Origin: Atopobiaceae bacterium
Lineage (GTDB): Bacteria > Actinomycetota > Coriobacteriia > Coriobacteriales > Atopobiaceae
Length of the DNA: 46,149 nucleotides
Assembly (NCBI GenBank): GCA_030525685.1
Contig: JAUNEG010000008.1
Coordinates: 28,349 to 74,497, forward strand
Reading direction: 5' to 3'
Positions 1 through 9,388 of this stretch are shown here, piece after piece (position 1 is the stretch's first letter; each line of letters starts with the position of its first letter). The notes under the pieces are model-generated. The model made no database searches. It was not told where the DNA came from and was given only the letters and a program-made list of their open reading frames with translations. Position numbers and translations under genes: made by a program.

Positions 1-312
1 CATGTTCAGCGGCTGCTCCGGCCTGACGTCCCTCGACCTCTCGGGCCTCGACACCTCGTCCGTCACGGGCATGACCAGCATGTTCAGCGGCTGCTCCGGC
101 CTGACGTCCCTCGACCTCTCGGGCCTCGACACCTCGAAAGTCGAGGAAATGGGCAACATGTTCTACGACTGCTCCGGCCTGACGTCCCTCAATCTCTCGG
201 GCCTCGACACCGCGTCCGTCACGTACATGTCCTACATGTTCGATGGCTGCTCCTCGCTAAGTAAGATTACCCTCGGCGCGAAGTTCAAATGGATTGGCAC
301 CTGGGGCTATCT
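1..312 (+). repeat. 78-bp tandem repeats encoding leucine-rich units
   Basis: Units start at 1, 79, 157 and 235, with an exact 78-nt period (26 codons). Units 1 and 2 are nearly identical over their first 57 nt or so and differ mainly in the last third; unit 4 diverges after its first 20 nt. The array enters from outside the window. Such identity allows copy number to change by recombination. Confidence 0.9.
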
Positions 313-2995
313 CCCTCTTTACGTGAACCACGAGACGCCCAACGCTGGATGGATTCGAATTGACGATGCCTCCGGCCTCCCCGCCGAGGGGGCCGTCGAG
401 CTTTCGAGTGCGAAGCTCGGCGAGCAATACCCCCGCTGCGGCGTTGGCACCTACGTGCGGAACACCTTTATCGACGTTCATTTCGATGGCAACGGCGCCA
501 TCGGCTCGATGTCGGACCAGAAGATCAACGGTCACGTTGACTCGAAGCTCAATCCCGTAGGAAATTCCTTCTCGCACAGCGGATACATCTTTACGGGCTG
601 GAACACGGAGCAGGAAGGCTCAGGACTTGCCTTTGCCGACGGCGCCACGATTGAGGCGGACGTGCTTCGGGACTACTTCGCGGACCACGAGATCACGCTC
701 TATGCGCAGTGGGAGGACGCCACGGACGTGACGGTGAGCGAGGGCGTCCTCGAGATCACGATGCCGGCGGACTACGTTGCGCACATCGAGGGCCTGCCCG
801 CGGGGACATCGTATCGCGTCTACGAGCAGACGCCCGAGGGCTGGACGCTCGTGGAGTCAACGGGTACCACCGGCGTGATCAAGCCCAACGAGAACCAGGA
901 AGCTGCATTCGTCAATGAGCACACGCCGGATGAGAAGAGCGTCACGGCGCAGATCTTTGCCACAAAGACGCTCGACGGGGCGCTGGCGACTGCGGATAGC
1001 GGATTCCACTTTACGCTGAGTGCTGCTGAGGGTTCCCCGGACTACGACACGTTCAAAGTGCAGACCAAGACTGTGAGTGATGGCGGCAACGTCGGCTTTG
1101 ACCCCATTACCTATACGATGGCTGGAACGTATGCCTACGTTATCTCCGAGGACACAGGCGATCCCAACATTGCCTACGACACGAACGTCGAGCTGGTGAC
1201 GGTCAACGTCACGGAGGGGGATGACGGCGGGCTGACCGCCACGGTCGCGTACGACGACTCCGATGGCGACCCCGGCGTCGCGCGCTTTGACAACACGACC
1301 AAGCCTGGCTCGCTCTCCATCACCAAGAAGGCCGTGGGCAATGGCGGCGATCTGACGGAGACGGCGAAGAACGTTGAGTTCACGTTCCTGCTTACCGTCA
1401 ACGGCGGCGCGTATGCCGGTGGCTACACGGTGGGCGGCGAGACCAGGAGCACCGATGACGGCACCATCCACCTCAAGGCCTCGGAGACCGCGACGGTCGA
1501 CGGCCTCAAGAAGGGGGATGCCTACGCCGTGACGGAGGTCGAGGTGCCTGCGGGCTGGACTGCCGGTAAGGCTCCCGACAACGCGACGGGAACGATAGCA
1601 GCCAATCAGGTGGTGGCACTTGAGTTCACCAACACCTATGCGGCGAGCGGCCAGGCGCAGCTCGTTGCTTACAAGGAGCTGCCGGGGGCATCCCTCGCGG
1701 CAGGGCAGTATGAGTTCGCCCTGTACAAGGGCGCCGACCCCGCCGAGGACGCTGAGCCCCTCGAGACCGTTTCCAACGGAGCTGCCGACGGGACCGAGTT
1801 CCTGCCAGACGAGGAGACCGGCGAGCCCACCACCATTCCCAACCCCATCTACGGCATGGCACCCGCGTACTTCTCGCCCCTTGAGTACACGCTGGCAGAC
1901 GTTGGCGAGCACGTCTATACCATCCGTGAGGTCATGCCCTCAGAGGGGGACAGGGTCCCGGGCATCGCCTATGACGAGTCCGTGTGGACGGCGACCGTCA
2001 TGGTGACGGACAACGGGGACGGCACGCTCTCCACCGTGGTGACGTATGCCAAGGAGGGCGAGGAGGCCGAGCACGCCATCTTCACCAACGCGCTGCAGCC
2101 CACAGAGCTGAGGGTGGAGAAGCGGGTCAAGGACCAGGGGTCGCTGAGCGAGGCGGCCGCGAAGAACCTCACGTTCGAGTTCGCCATCTCCCTCAAGAAT
2201 GACTCCGGTGAGAGCCTGGGGCAGGAGATCTCGGGCACGGTGTATGACGCTGCGACCGATGAGCCGGTTAAGCCGGAGGTCACCGTTACGGTCTCCGACG
2301 GCGAGCCCTGCTCGCTCGAGGCGGGGCAGTACGTGCTCTTTGAGGACGTGCCCTACGGCACCGTCTACGAGGTGACCGAAGCGGAGCGCCCGGGCTGGAC
2401 CCAAGTGCCCGGGGAGACTACGGGCACGAGCGGGACGACGACCTCCGACGAGGTGGCCAGCGCGGTATTTGTGAACGCCTACTCGGCCTCCGGCGAGGCA
2501 ACGCTCGAGGCGGCCAAGACCATCGACGGCAAGCTGCCCGAGGACGGCGAGTTCGCCTTCCTGCTCTATGACGTGACCGGCCTTGAGGAGGGCGCGGAGC
2601 CCGACCTTGCCCACCCGCTGCAGCGCGTGAGCAACGACGCTGAGGGCATGGTCAGGTTTGCGCCGATCGAGTACACCGCGGCGGATAACCAAAAGACCTA
2701 CACCTACCAGATTCGCGAGCTCCAGGGTACCGAGGAGAACGTGAGCTACGACGAGACCGTGGTCACGGCCGAGGTTGCTGTGAGGGACAACGGCAATGGC
2801 ACGATGGAGGCCACGGTGACCTACCTCGTGGACGGCAAGGAGATCCCCGAGGGCTGGTATACCTTCCAGAACTGGGTTATGGTGACGCTTGCCCGGACCG
2901 GCGGGCCCGGCGTGTGGGCGGCGGGTGTCGGCACGATGATGCTGGCAGCGGGCTGCGCTCTGTGGCTCCGCCGACGTCGTGGGGGACTGAGGTAG
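2..2995 (+). CDS. Sortase-anchored BspA-like / pilin-fold surface protein (5' end outside window)
   Basis: Three-prime part (997 residues visible) of a very large cell-wall protein; the true start lies upstream of the window. Order: residues 1 to about 95 are BspA-type (DUF285) leucine-rich repeats of 26 residues with the core MFSGCSGLTSLDLSG; about 155-238 looks like an InlB B-repeat (Listeria-Bacteroides repeat; YIFTGWNTEQEG, ending in LYAQWED); from about 240 on, Cna-B/FctA-like pilin modules alternate, with recurring YDxxVxTxxVxVxDxxxG strands and the FVNxY ending typical of isopeptide-stabilised domains. The C-terminus has a sorting signal: LARTG at 963-967 (LPXTG variant), a hydrophobic helix and an RRRRGG tail. 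Probable role: adhesion to host surfaces, inferred from the domains. The class B sortase at 31833-32876 is a candidate anchoring enzyme. Confidence 0.88.
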   Translation: MFSGCSGLTSLDLSGLDTSSVTGMTSMFSGCSGLTSLDLSGLDTSKVEEMGNMFYDCSGLTSLNLSGLDTASVTYMSYMFDGCSSLSKITLGAKFKWIGTWGYLPLYVNHETPNAGWIRIDDASGLPAEGAVELSSAKLGEQYPRCGVGTYVRNTFIDVHFDGNGAIGSMSDQKINGHVDSKLNPVGNSFSHSGYIFTGWNTEQEGSGLAFADGATIEADVLRDYFADHEITLYAQWEDATDVTVSEGVLEITMPADYVAHIEGLPAGTSYRVYEQTPEGWTLVESTGTTGVIKPNENQEAAFVNEHTPDEKSVTAQIFATKTLDGALATADSGFHFTLSAAEGSPDYDTFKVQTKTVSDGGNVGFDPITYTMAGTYAYVISEDTGDPNIAYDTNVELVTVNVTEGDDGGLTATVAYDDSDGDPGVARFDNTTKPGSLSITKKAVGNGGDLTETAKNVEFTFLLTVNGGAYAGGYTVGGETRSTDDGTIHLKASETATVDGLKKGDAYAVTEVEVPAGWTAGKAPDNATGTIAANQVVALEFTNTYAASGQAQLVAYKELPGASLAAGQYEFALYKGADPAEDAEPLETVSNGAADGTEFLPDEETGEPTTIPNPIYGMAPAYFSPLEYTLADVGEHVYTIREVMPSEGDRVPGIAYDESVWTATVMVTDNGDGTLSTVVTYAKEGEEAEHAIFTNALQPTELRVEKRVKDQGSLSEAAAKNLTFEFAISLKNDSGESLGQEISGTVYDAATDEPVKPEVTVTVSDGEPCSLEAGQYVLFEDVPYGTVYEVTEAERPGWTQVPGETTGTSGTTTSDEVASAVFVNAYSASGEATLEAAKTIDGKLPEDGEFAFLLYDVTGLEEGAEPDLAHPLQRVSNDAEGMVRFAPIEYTAADNQKTYTYQIRELQGTEENVSYDETVVTAEVAVRDNGNGTMEATVTYLVDGKEIPEGWYTFQNWVMVTLARTGGPGVWAAGVGTMMLAAGCALWLRRRRGGLR

Positions 2996-3003
2996 ACCCC
3001 TTT

Positions 3004-3031
3004 CCGCCCCGGGGCTCCGGCTCCGGGGCGG
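3004..3031 (+). terminator. GC-rich hairpin after the surface-protein gene
   Basis: Perfect 9-bp stem CCGCCCCGG / CCGGGGCGG with a 10-nt loop, beginning 8 nt after the stop codon. There is no T-tract, so it may be a weak terminator or an mRNA 3' stabiliser. Confidence 0.5.
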
Positions 3032-3059
3032 ATTCACGGCCATCCCTTTTGGCGCGCGA

Positions 3060-3166
3060 GTTAGGAAATCGCCCCCGTCCCCCTCTGCGTGGCTGCGCGG
3101 GTTAGAATATCGCTTCCGTCCCCCTCCAAATTCCGTCGCGGACGGGGACGCACGCCAATTCCTAAC
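3060..3166. repeat. Intergenic repeat cassette A (two forward, one reverse copy)
   Basis: A 23-nt unit starting GTTAG(G)AA and ending CGTCCCC occurs forward at 3060-3082 and 3101-3123 and reversed at 3144-3166. The forward and reverse copies could pair. No gene is visible in 2996-3396: this cassette, cassette B and a -10 box account for most of the 400 bases. Confidence 0.7.
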
Positions 3167-3202
3167 CTACCTGCCGCCACGTCCGTACGCCCCGTTCCGA
3201 AT

Positions 3203-3323
3203 TCTGACTTATGTACGAGCGCTCCGGTCGTCGCATTGATTGCAGTCCATATATCCACAGGCAGACGGCTCATGAAGTTCTTCTCGCCTAGCGAGTGAGT
3301 TCGCGCGCTCGTACATAAGTCAG
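3203..3323. repeat. Intergenic inverted repeat B (20-bp arms)
   Basis: Perfect 20-bp arms, 3203-3222 (TCTGACTTATGTACGAGCGC) and 3304-3323 (its reverse complement), separated by 81 nt. The right half, read on the minus strand, begins AAACTCT, the same heptamer that opens the repeats behind the gene at 43701-44705. A GTTCTTCTCGCC motif (3277-3288) lies in the loop. Confidence 0.85.
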
Positions 3324-3356
3324 AGTTTGGCGCAAAACGACGCCCGTTGTCGCGCG

Positions 3357-3362
3357 GTAGAA
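3357..3362 (+). promoter_or_regulatory. -10 box of mazG
   Basis: TAGAAT, 35 nt before the mazG start. No good -35 is visible at normal spacing. The same TAGAAT box precedes dnaB (19314-19319). Confidence 0.45.
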
Positions 3363-3396
3363 TTGCGGGCGAGAACACCTCGCCAAAGGAGCCGCC

Positions 3397-4248
3397 ATGT
3401 CCCAGACCGCCGACCGCGTGGACGCCGAGAACGCGTCGCGCCCGGACGCGCCGACCACCCATCCCCAGTTCGACCGCCTCGTGCGCACGATGTGGCGGCT
3501 GCGCCAGCCGGACGGGTGTCCGTGGGACCGTGAGCAGACGCACCGCTCGATCACCAAGAACATGGTCGAGGAGGCCTACGAGGCCGTGGAGGCCATCGAG
3601 GCCAACGACCGCGAGCATCTGATCGAGGAGCTCGGCGACGTCCTCGAGCAGGTGGTCCTGCACGCTCAGATCGCCGCAGACGACGGCGCCTTCACGATCG
3701 ACGACGTCGCGGCCGGCCTCAACGAGAAGCTCGTGCGCCGCCACCCGCACGTCTTTGGCGAGCACGCCGCCGCGGGCGACGGCGGGGAGGTCCAGGACAT
3801 CTGGGACGACGTCAAGGCCGCCGAGCGCGCGACGCGGGGCGAGAAGGACGGGCCGCAGGGGCTCCTCGACTCCGTCCCGCGCAGCCTGCCCGCCCTCATG
3901 CAGGCGCAGAAGATCTCCAAGCGCGCCGCCAAGGCGGGCTTCGAGTGGGAGACCGTCGACGACATCTGGGACAAGGTCGCCGAGGAGCGCGCCGAGTTCG
4001 AGCGCGAGGCCCCGGGTTCCGACGCGCGCGCCCTCGAGTTCGGCGACCTGCTCTTCGCGCTGGTCAACGTCGCCCGGCGCGAGGGGATCGACGCCGAGGA
4101 GGCGCTCACCGCCTCCAATCGCAAGTTCAGGGCCCGCTGGTCGCGCATGGAGGACCTCGCCCGCGCCGAGGGGCTCGACCTCGGGGAGCTGGGAACCGCG
4201 CGCCTGAACGAGCTCTGGGACCGTGCGAAGGCAGAGGAGAGGCGCTGA
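3397..4248 (+). CDS. mazG: Nucleoside triphosphate pyrophosphohydrolase MazG
   Basis: All-alpha NTP pyrophosphatase that hydrolyses (d)NTPs to NMP and pyrophosphate; house-cleaning of abnormal nucleotides. The 283-residue protein has the usual two-domain MazG layout. The N-terminal domain carries LVRTMWRLRQPDGCPWDREQ and the metal-binding acidic signature VEEAYEAVEAIE...LIEELGD; the second domain, around 170-260, has the equivalent KVAEERAEFE and LEFGDLLFALVN. The ATG is preceded by AAAGGAG at good distance. The next gene (4346) is codirectional but has its own -10 box. The chaperone-like neighbours seen in some genomes are not here. Confidence 0.95.
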   Translation: MSQTADRVDAENASRPDAPTTHPQFDRLVRTMWRLRQPDGCPWDREQTHRSITKNMVEEAYEAVEAIEANDREHLIEELGDVLEQVVLHAQIAADDGAFTIDDVAAGLNEKLVRRHPHVFGEHAAAGDGGEVQDIWDDVKAAERATRGEKDGPQGLLDSVPRSLPALMQAQKISKRAAKAGFEWETVDDIWDKVAEERAEFEREAPGSDARALEFGDLLFALVNVARREGIDAEEALTASNRKFRARWSRMEDLARAEGLDLGELGTARLNELWDRAKAEERR

Positions 4249-4273
4249 CGAGGCCCGCGCCCGCGCCGGCGTC

Positions 4274-4282
4274 TGCTATAAC
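4274..4282 (+). promoter_or_regulatory. Extended -10 promoter element
   Basis: TG-C-TATAAC (extended -10 pattern) in the 97-bp gap after mazG, 64 nt before the start chosen for the septum-protein gene. It suggests this gene and the Ppx/GppA gene form a separate transcript. Confidence 0.5.
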
Positions 4283-4345
4283 AGGGGGAGCCGGGCCGCG
4301 CCCGGCGCCTGCCCAGCCACAACGAGCCAGAGACGAAGCAACGGC

Positions 4346-4912
4346 ATGAGCGACGAGAAGACCAAGAGCCGCCCCACCAAGCGGCCTAAGGCGGCCAAGA
4401 AGGCCGTCCCCAAGACGAGCAAGAAGACGCCTGCGCCCGCCCGCCCGACTGCCGCGGCGGCGCGCGCCGCGCGATCCGAGCGGGGCTCGACGCGCGACGG
4501 GGGCTCGTCGGCCCCCCGCCTCACCCCGGACGCCGCGCGGGACTTCGCCTCCCGCCATCGCGCCCCGCTCATCGCGGTCGTGGTCGCCGTCTTCGTGGTC
4601 GTCGTGCTCTACGGCCCGTTCAGGAGCCTCTACCAGGCCTGGCGTGACAACGGGATGCTCCTGGAGCAGCAGGTTCAGACCGACGAGGAGAGCGCCGAGC
4701 TCGAGGGCGACATCAACAGCCTCATGACCGAGGACGGCATCAAGGACGAGGCCCGCGAGCGCGGCTACGTCGAGTCCGGCGAGACGCGCATCGTGGTCGA
4801 GGGGCTAGACGCGGAGGACGACGCCTCCGCCGACGAGCAGGCCGGGGAGTCGGGAACCCCCTGGTACCTGCGCGTCACCGACTTCCTCTTCCAGTACGAG
4901 GCCCAGTCGTAG
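4346..4912 (+). CDS. Septum formation initiator (DivIC/FtsB-like) protein
   Basis: Single-pass membrane protein of the FtsB/DivIC class, which bridges division proteins at the septum. The 188 residues comprise a long Lys/Arg/Ala/Pro-rich cytoplasmic tail (1 to about 70), one transmembrane helix (about 74-92, IAVVVAVFVVVVLYG), a coiled-coil-like segment (about 95-125) and the family ending: GIKDEARERGYVESGETRI resembles the conserved 'ExIAREElGyv..GE' stretch of FtsB/DivIC. The ATG at 4346 was chosen because the protein then begins at the Lys-rich tail (MSDEKTKSR); an in-frame upstream ATG at 4223 overlaps mazG and has no ribosome site. Followed after 9 nt by the Ppx/GppA gene, so probably cotranscribed. 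Confidence 0.85.
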   Translation: MSDEKTKSRPTKRPKAAKKAVPKTSKKTPAPARPTAAAARAARSERGSTRDGGSSAPRLTPDAARDFASRHRAPLIAVVVAVFVVVVLYGPFRSLYQAWRDNGMLLEQQVQTDEESAELEGDINSLMTEDGIKDEARERGYVESGETRIVVEGLDAEDDASADEQAGESGTPWYLRVTDFLFQYEAQS

Positions 4913-4921
4913 GGAGGACGC

Positions 4922-5935
4922 ATGACCAGGCTCGCCTGCATCGACATCGGGACGGTCACCGCCCGCCTCGCCGTGGCGGACGTGGAGGACGGGCGGGTCG
5001 TCCGCCTCGCCAAGCACTCCGAGATCTGCAACCTGGGGCAGGGCGTGGACGCCACCGGGCGTCTGAACGAGGGGGCCATGGCGCGCGTGATCGCCTGCGT
5101 GCGCGGCTACGTGGCCTCCGCGCGCGAGGCCGGCGCCACCGCCGCGTGCTGCACCCTCACGAGCGCTGCGCGCGACGCCGAGAACTCCTCGGCGCTCGTG
5201 GGCGAGCTGACCGCGCTGGGCCTCGAGCCCCTGGTCATCCCCGGCCAGGTCGAGGGCGCGCTGACCTTCCTCGGCGTGGTGCGCGACTTCCCCGGGCGGA
5301 CCATCCTCGTGGCGGACAACGGCGGCGGCTCCACGGAGCTCGCCTGTGGCCGCGTGTGCGACGACGGTACGCTCGACCTGCGCTTCGTTCGCTCAATCGA
5401 CGTCGGCTGCCGCCGCGTGACCGAGAAGTTCCTCACGCCGTCCGGCCCCGACGCCCCGGAGGCGCTGGCCGCCGCGCACGAGTTCGCCGCCACGGCGTTT
5501 GGCCCGGCCGTACGCGAGGGCGCGCTCCTCTCGGCGGACGCCGAGGGCGCTGCCCCGGACGCGCCGGCCACGCTCGTGGTCACCGGCGGCACCGTCACCA
5601 CGCTCGTGGCCGTCGAGAAGGCCCTCGTGCCGTACGACCCCTCCCGGATTCACCTGGCGACGCTCTCGCGTGAGACGCTCGAGCGGCTGGAGGCGCGCCT
5701 CGCCGCCCTCACCGTGGAGGAGCGCGCCGCCCTTCCCGGCATCCAGCCCAAGCGCGCGGCCGTGATCGTGGGCGGTGCCGTGGCCGTGGGTGAGCTCATG
5801 CGCCAGACGGGCTTCTCGGAGCTCACCGTGAGCGAGTCCGATCTGCTCTTCGGCCTGGCGACCGTTGCCGACGCTGCCCTGCGCGGCGCGGGCTCTCCCG
5901 TGGGCTGGGTCCCGGCGATGCGCCCGCTGCGCTAG
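4922..5935 (+). CDS. Ppx/GppA family phosphatase
   Basis: Actin/hexokinase-fold enzyme of the exopolyphosphatase / guanosine pentaphosphatase family, releasing phosphate from polyphosphate or pppGpp. At 337 residues it matches the short, two-domain actinobacterial form without the C-terminal HD extension. Phosphate-binding loops are CIDIGTVTARLAVAD near the N-terminus (usual DIGSNS/T replaced by DIGTVT) and VADNGGGSTEL at about 133-143 (usually DIGGGSTE; here Asn replaces Ile). Catalytic Glu candidates are in GQVEGALTF. Ribosome site GGGAGG precedes the ATG, 9 nt after the upstream stop. Which substrate it prefers cannot be told from sequence. Confidence 0.92.
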   Translation: MTRLACIDIGTVTARLAVADVEDGRVVRLAKHSEICNLGQGVDATGRLNEGAMARVIACVRGYVASAREAGATAACCTLTSAARDAENSSALVGELTALGLEPLVIPGQVEGALTFLGVVRDFPGRTILVADNGGGSTELACGRVCDDGTLDLRFVRSIDVGCRRVTEKFLTPSGPDAPEALAAAHEFAATAFGPAVREGALLSADAEGAAPDAPATLVVTGGTVTTLVAVEKALVPYDPSRIHLATLSRETLERLEARLAALTVEERAALPGIQPKRAAVIVGGAVAVGELMRQTGFSELTVSESDLLFGLATVADAALRGAGSPVGWVPAMRPLR

Positions 5936-5965
5936 GATAGACGTGCGCCGCGCCGCGGCGCGAGC

Positions 5966-6050
5966 GGGGGCGTGGCGGAACTGGCATACGCAGGAGACTT
6001 AAAATCTTCGGCCGCAAGGATTGTGGGTTCGAGTCCCACCGCCCCTACCA
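5966..6050 (+). tRNA. tRNA-Leu (anticodon TAA)
   Basis: Class II tRNA with variable arm. Anticodon stem GGAGA/TCTTC encloses loop CTTAAAA, anticodon TAA. The T-arm GTGGGTTCGAGTCCCAC is intact and the 3' CCA is encoded (6048-6050). The acceptor stem pairs GGGGGCG with CGCCCCT, with one G-T pair at its end. Confidence 0.95.
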
Positions 6051-6059
6051 GCATCGACG

Positions 6060-6094
6060 CGCCCGGGTGGCACCCGCCGCCCGGGCGTTCTTCT
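6060..6094 (+). terminator. Terminator after tRNA-Leu
   Basis: 8-bp stem CGCCCGGG (6060-6067) / CCCGGGCG (6080-6087) followed by TTCTTCT. The tail is part of the recurrent GTTCTTCTCGCC motif (6087-6098). Downstream 6100-6250 has no clear gene; a short reverse-strand zinc-ribbon-like reading frame is discussed under findings. Confidence 0.65.
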
Positions 6095-6250
6095 CGCCGC
6101 GCGCCTAGTTCGTGAACAGGTGTCGTCGGGAAGCCGCCTTCCGCAGTTGGGGCAGAACAGGGGGCCTCCTAGCAGGGTCGTCCGGCGACGGTTGGCGTCG
6201 CAGCCTCGACTCTACGGCAACGCGCCCTGCCGCGCGCCCCTTTCGGCCTT

Positions 6251-6259
6251 TGGTATACT
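6251..6259 (+). promoter_or_regulatory. Extended -10 promoter of tRNA-Glu
   Basis: TG-G-TATACT, ending 9 nt before the mature tRNA 5' end; a typical position for a tRNA promoter. No consensus -35 is seen. Confidence 0.6.
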
Positions 6260-6268
6260 GGCCACTGC

Positions 6269-6344
6269 GTCCCCATCGTCTAGTGGCCTAGGACATCGCC
6301 CTTTCAAGGCGACGACACGGGTTCGACTCCCGTTGGGGGCACCA
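6269..6344 (+). tRNA. tRNA-Glu (anticodon TTC)
   Basis: 76 nt with encoded CCA. Acceptor stem GTCCCCA / TGGGGGC; anticodon loop CTTTCAA with anticodon TTC; T-arm ACGGGTTCGACTCCCGT. Confidence 0.95.
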
Positions 6345-6353
6345 TGACGCTCG

Positions 6354-6390
6354 CGGGCTCGTCCGGGACTCCGGGCGGGCCCGTTTCTCT
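6354..6390 (+). terminator. Terminator after tRNA-Glu
   Basis: 13-bp stem (6354-6366 with 6371-6383, two G-T pairs, 4-nt loop) followed by TTTCTCTT. Confidence 0.7.
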
Positions 6391-6415
6391 TGCCGTCCCG
6401 CGCCGCTGCTCCGAA

Positions 6416-6492
6416 ATTAACGGGCAAAATTCAAGTTTCTCGAATTTGAATCCTGCGGATATATAACAGTTAATCGAATTTTGCCCGTTAAT
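6416..6492. repeat. Intergenic inverted repeat C (17-bp arms)
   Basis: Perfect 17-bp arms ATTAACGGGCAAAATTC (6416-6432) and its reverse complement (6476-6492) around a 43-nt AT-rich centre. The element is much more AT-rich than its surroundings. It lies between the tRNA-Glu terminator and the gene at 6575. Confidence 0.85.
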
Positions 6493-6574
6493 CTGAGGGG
6501 AGGGGCGCCGAGCCGGGCGCCCGCCACCGGCTGCGGTATCATCTCAGCAGCACATCAGCACGCGAGGAGGGCAC

Positions 6575-6997
6575 ATGGCCGAGAAGAACGAGCTGCTCGA
6601 CGGGGTATCCCCCGAGACGGACGAGCTTGCGAGCACCCTCATGGGAGACGCGCTCGACCTTCTCGCCGCGGGCGACCCGTTCTGCGTCCTTCTCGCCGTG
6701 CAGGACGCCTCCGGCGAGGTGACGAGCTTCGAGTTCTCCGACGACGGCGCGGAGGCCTGCCTGGACGCGGCCCGTACCAAGGTGGGGCTGGTCGCGGGTG
6801 CCCGGCGCTACGCGATCGCCTACGAGGGCGCCGTCGAGACCGCGGGCGAGGGCTTCGCCGACGCCCTGCTCCTCGAGTTCGGCGAGCGCGGCTGGCGCTC
6901 CTACTCCGCCTACTCGCTCGTGGACGGCGCCGGCTCAGGTGATGGTTTCACGTGGACCGACCCCGCGCCGGCCGGAGAGGTGCCCCCGCTGCTGTAA
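6575..6997 (+). CDS. Conserved-looking small protein of unknown function
   Basis: 140 residues, acidic, no signal peptide, no membrane segment, no motif I recognise. Predicted to be a compact alpha/beta protein: helical start (ELLDGVSPETDELASTLMGD), then alternating strands such as CVLLAVQDASGEVTSFEFSD and RYAIAYEGAVE. The start is well supported by CGAGGAGGGCAC just before the ATG, and codon use matches its neighbours, so it is a real gene. It ends 69 nt before typA. The gap holds a small hairpin CCGTAT/ATACGG at 7002-7020, which could be an attenuator or processing site. Confidence 0.8.
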   Translation: MAEKNELLDGVSPETDELASTLMGDALDLLAAGDPFCVLLAVQDASGEVTSFEFSDDGAEACLDAARTKVGLVAGARRYAIAYEGAVETAGEGFADALLLEFGERGWRSYSAYSLVDGAGSGDGFTWTDPAPAGEVPPLL

Positions 6998-7066
6998 AGT
7001 ACCGTATGGCGAAAATACGGAACCGTCGGCCGAGAAGAGCCGGCTGAGCAGAGGCGAGAGGGACCC

Positions 7067-8905
<1,839 letters not shown>

Positions 8906-9388
8906 CAGCCGGCACGACCAACCACCGCATATATATAGATGTCTACGGCGCCGCGTTCTTCTCGTCTTGGGGCGGGGAACGCGGCGTCTCTTGTCCCAGC
9001 AGAGCGCTGGGTGAGAAGAACCTCACGGCGCATCCCCACAGAACCGTTGAGCGGTCAAAACGACCGTTCACGGAACGACGGGATAGTCTGCCGTCAGCCC
9101 CTTGAGAGGCGCACGGGAGGCTCAATACTGCATTTTGCAATCTAATTGGCAGAAATGAGTCATCATTACGTCATATTATAGTGAGATATGCGACATTGGT
9201 ACCTCGCTTGTATGACCAATCACTCGCAAGGCTCCCCAAAAGCCCGAGGCATGGTTGTCAAACGGCAGCAGAAAGGGAGCAAAACCGTTCCGGCTCTTGT
9301 GAGCTAAAGTATCTCTGAATAGTGCTCATTGGGAGTGCCGTGTCGATTTTTGGCGCATGGGCAAAGGAAGCTGAAAGGGAGGAAGTGA
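8906..9388. other. 483-bp gene-free region with hairpins and an AT-rich stretch
   Basis: Holds three hairpins: CGCCGCGTTC/GAACGCGGCG (8949-8958, 8977-8986), GTGAG/CTCAC (9011-9026) and a longer interrupted stem (9044-9056 with 9062-9073). Two near copies of the GGCGAGAAGAAC motif lie at 8955-8966 (reverse) and 9010-9021. From 9120 to about 9330 the sequence turns AT-rich and contains ATTGGT/ACCAAT (9195-9200, 9215-9220), a possible operator for the hexosaminidase gene. No convincing reading frame. Confidence 0.6.

Noticed and set aside
5966..6344. tRNA-associated integrated element with attachment repeats
   Set aside because: No duplicated tRNA 3' end, integrase or phage gene is found near either tRNA.
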